Shown here piece by piece: positions 5,201 through 5,659 of a DNA stretch of 5,659 nucleotides (the first letter of the stretch is position 1; the number at the start of each line of letters is the position of its first letter). Source of the DNA: JACOYH01 sp964469735 (lineage in GTDB: Bacteria > Patescibacteriota > Minisyncoccia > Minisyncoccales > MHMH01). Location: assembly GCA_964469735.1 (NCBI GenBank), contig CAYXYS010000038.1:1-5659 (forward strand), written 5' to 3'. Made by a program: the position numbers and the translations under genes. The notes below the pieces were generated by a model. The model was given only the letters and a program-made list of their open reading frames with translations. It was not told where the DNA came from and did not search any database.

Positions 5201-5659
5201 ATCAGGGAAATAGTTAATCTGGCTCTTTCTGCAAGGGCGGAGGCCAAAATTAAAGTCCGGCAGCCTTTGCGAGAATTGGTGATCCCGGAAATAATACAGG
5301 ACAAAGAGTTGATAGAGCTGATAAAAGAAGAAGTGAACGTTAAGGAGGTTAGTTTCGGAAAGGAGCTTAAACTGGATACCAAAATTACCGCCGAATTGGA
5401 AGAAGAAGGGATAATCCGAGAGGTTTCCAGGTTAATTCAAAGAATGAGAAAAGTAGCCGGCTACAAGCCCAAGCATAAAATTAAGGTGCAGTATAGCGGA
5501 GACGAAGGCATTAACGCCATTTTTTCCAGAAACAAAGAAAAGATATTAAAAGAGATAAAAGCGGAAGAATTTATATTAAGGCCTAAGCTAAAAGACGTTT
5601 TCGACGTTGAAGAAGAACTAAAGGTCGGCAATTACAAATTGTGGGTTGGAATTAAAAAA
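2249..5659 (+). CDS. ileS: Isoleucyl-tRNA synthetase with an internal histidine-phosphatase domain, 3' end beyond the window
   Basis: IleRS charges tRNA-Ile and edits misactivated valine. The frame is open for 1137 codons from ATG 2249, the only ATG before residue 68; an in-frame TAG lies at 2243-2245. Landmarks in order are: EGPPTANGRPGIHHVESR (39-56), with the HIGH site as GIHH (49-52); GWDTHGLPVELE (78-89); first zinc module CPRC (176-179) and CWRC (380-383); editing domain VWTTTPWTLPAN (214-225) and GTGLVHIAPAFGEDD (303-317); DWAFSRERYWGTPLPVW (434-450); second zinc module CNKC (452-455) and CKKC (688-691); DVWFDSGS (703-710); DQTRGWFY (742-749); KMSKS (780-784); anticodon-binding region with SQWHIRRSRRR (901-911); and AKIKVRQPL (999-1007). 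These features resemble the eukaryote/archaeal-like IleRS2 type. Without the insert the length is near 940 residues plus the missing tail. Residues 473-668 form a separate phosphatase domain. The last visible residues, LWVGIKK, look like the natural C-terminus, so little is missing. No Shine-Dalgarno is properly placed. Confidence 0.96.
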   Translation, partial: MDLSLSKLEKKILKHWKQNRVFEKSIKQRKNSPNFVFYEGPPTANGRPGIHHVESRVFKDIICRFRTMTGFRVIRKAGWDTHGLPVELEIEKKLGLKNKKDIEKYGIAKFNQKCRESVWQYQSEWEKLTERIGYWLDMDDPYITYQLKYMETLWWIIKQLRSKNLLYQGHKVVPYCPRCGTSLSSHEVALGYKSVKDPSVYVKLEIKPNVYLLVWTTTPWTLPANVAVAVNPSFTYAKVKDGEEYLILAKERIEPLGIQGEVIEEIKGKDLLGIEYEPLYKFTKPDKKAWFVISADFVSLEEGTGLVHIAPAFGEDDMEAGRKNDLPVILNVDKEGKFQKEVKDWAGVWVKDADPAIIQDLSKRGLLFKEELYEHDYPFCWRCGSPLIYYAKESWFINVQKAKRDLIKNNQEINWVPAHLKEGRFGGWLKELKDWAFSRERYWGTPLPVWQCNKCGNTETIGSLKELSSLGKVNNNYFVLRHGDSCRQKSGKAVCWPEKIRCPLTEEGKKQVSKSAKELKKKKIDVIYSSDLLRTKQTAEIAAKELKAKIIFDKRLREYNVGIFNGEDPKDSWDYLKSRPGDIIFTKLPRGERIVDVGLRTHGFLKAMEKKYKGKNILVVSHEFTTSMMEGMAKGESVGEVLEWRRRKPGKKIGTGKWRKLKYSNLPRNKKMEIDLHRPFIDEIKLECKKCGDSMERVPDLIDVWFDSGSMPFSQYHYPFENKELIDKKKQFPADYISEAVDQTRGWFYTLLAVSTLLGFGPPYKNVISLGHVLDEKGEKMSKSKGNIVSPWEVIEKYGADAVRWYFFTVNQPGDAKLFTERDIDQALKKFIMTYWNSFVFYRTYSGNSRVKGKAGSKNILDKWIISKLNGLMEEVTEKLQNYDVIASARAIEEFVVNDFSQWHIRRSRRRLQRPQNKTELNEAAQTMGFVLLSLSKLTAPFVPFTSEEIYKNVGGSKASVHLEDWPKTDKKFVNEELDKKMEKIREIVNLALSARAEAKIKVRQPLRELVIPEIIQDKELIELIKEEVNVKEVSFGKELKLDTKITAELEEEGIIREVSRLIQRMRKVAGYKPKHKIKVQYSGDEGINAIFSRNKEKILKEIKAEEFILRPKLKDVFDVEEELKVGNYKLWVGIKK
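3665..4252 (+). other. Histidine-phosphatase (PGM-like) domain inserted in IleRS
   Basis: This part of the ileS frame (about residues 473-668) has no counterpart in ordinary IleRS but reads as a complete histidine phosphatase. YFVLRHGDS (477-485) carries the RHG motif with nucleophile H482. PLTEEGKKQ (503-511) is the usual second block. SSDLLRTKQTAE (529-540) supplies the phosphate-binding R534. RLREYNVGIFNGE (555-567) supplies the proposed acid E558. NILVVSHEFTTSMMEG (616-631) supplies the second His, H622. Known members remove phosphate from small molecules or proteins through a phospho-His intermediate; the substrate here cannot be read from sequence. The insertion lies between IGSLKELSSLG (461-471) and MEIDLHRPFIDEI (672-684), inside the second zinc module. 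A basic linker rich in Arg and Lys (645-671) leads back to IleRS. Three cysteines (486, 495, 502) sit near its start and might be structural. Boundaries are approximate. Confidence 0.9.

Overview
The window carries three translation genes in a compact bacterial layout. A left-truncated smpB runs leftward off the window (1-300, minus). A complete arginyl-tRNA synthetase gene, argS, runs rightward (411-2081). An isoleucyl-tRNA synthetase gene, ileS, runs rightward off the right edge (2249 to beyond 5659) and has probably lost only a few C-terminal residues. There are no rRNA or tRNA genes, no CRISPR array and no transposase gene.

The organism is most likely an uncultured bacterium, plausibly of the Patescibacteria/CPR (Parcubacteria-like) type. 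This is inferred from the eukaryote/archaeal-type (IleRS2-like) enzyme with a GIHH signature, the lack of clear Shine-Dalgarno sites at the main genes, and short palindromic inserts inside coding sequence. No marker gene in the window fixes the taxonomy.

The main find is in ileS. The open frame holds all the normal IleRS landmarks, but about 195 residues (roughly residues 473-668) have been inserted between the two Cys pairs of the second zinc module. The insert is a histidine-phosphatase (phosphoglycerate-mutase-like) domain with every expected catalytic residue present: RHG at 481-483, R534, E558 and H622. The product would be a tRNA synthetase with an apparently active phosphatase inside its catalytic core.

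The second find is in argS. A palindromic segment of about 70 bp, flanked by a 5-bp direct repeat (GCTTG), sits in frame in the catalytic domain. Removing one repeat plus the segment (75 bp, 25 codons) gives the sequence expected for ArgRS. A separate near-perfect 21-bp palindrome adds exactly seven codons in the C-terminal domain. Both look like small palindromic elements that colonise genes and are translated as extra loops.

The intergenic regions are short but structured. Between smpB and argS (301-410) lie a GC-rich hairpin cluster with two competing pairings and a 7-bp inverted repeat just upstream of argS. Between argS and ileS (2082-2248) lie a small GNRA hairpin, a six-codon ORF, a strong intrinsic terminator, and a strong Shine-Dalgarno that serves a 13-residue ORF overlapping the ileS start.

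Functionally, ArgRS and IleRS charge tRNAs for translation, while SmpB delivers tmRNA to stalled ribosomes. The terminator suggests that argS and ileS are separate transcription units.
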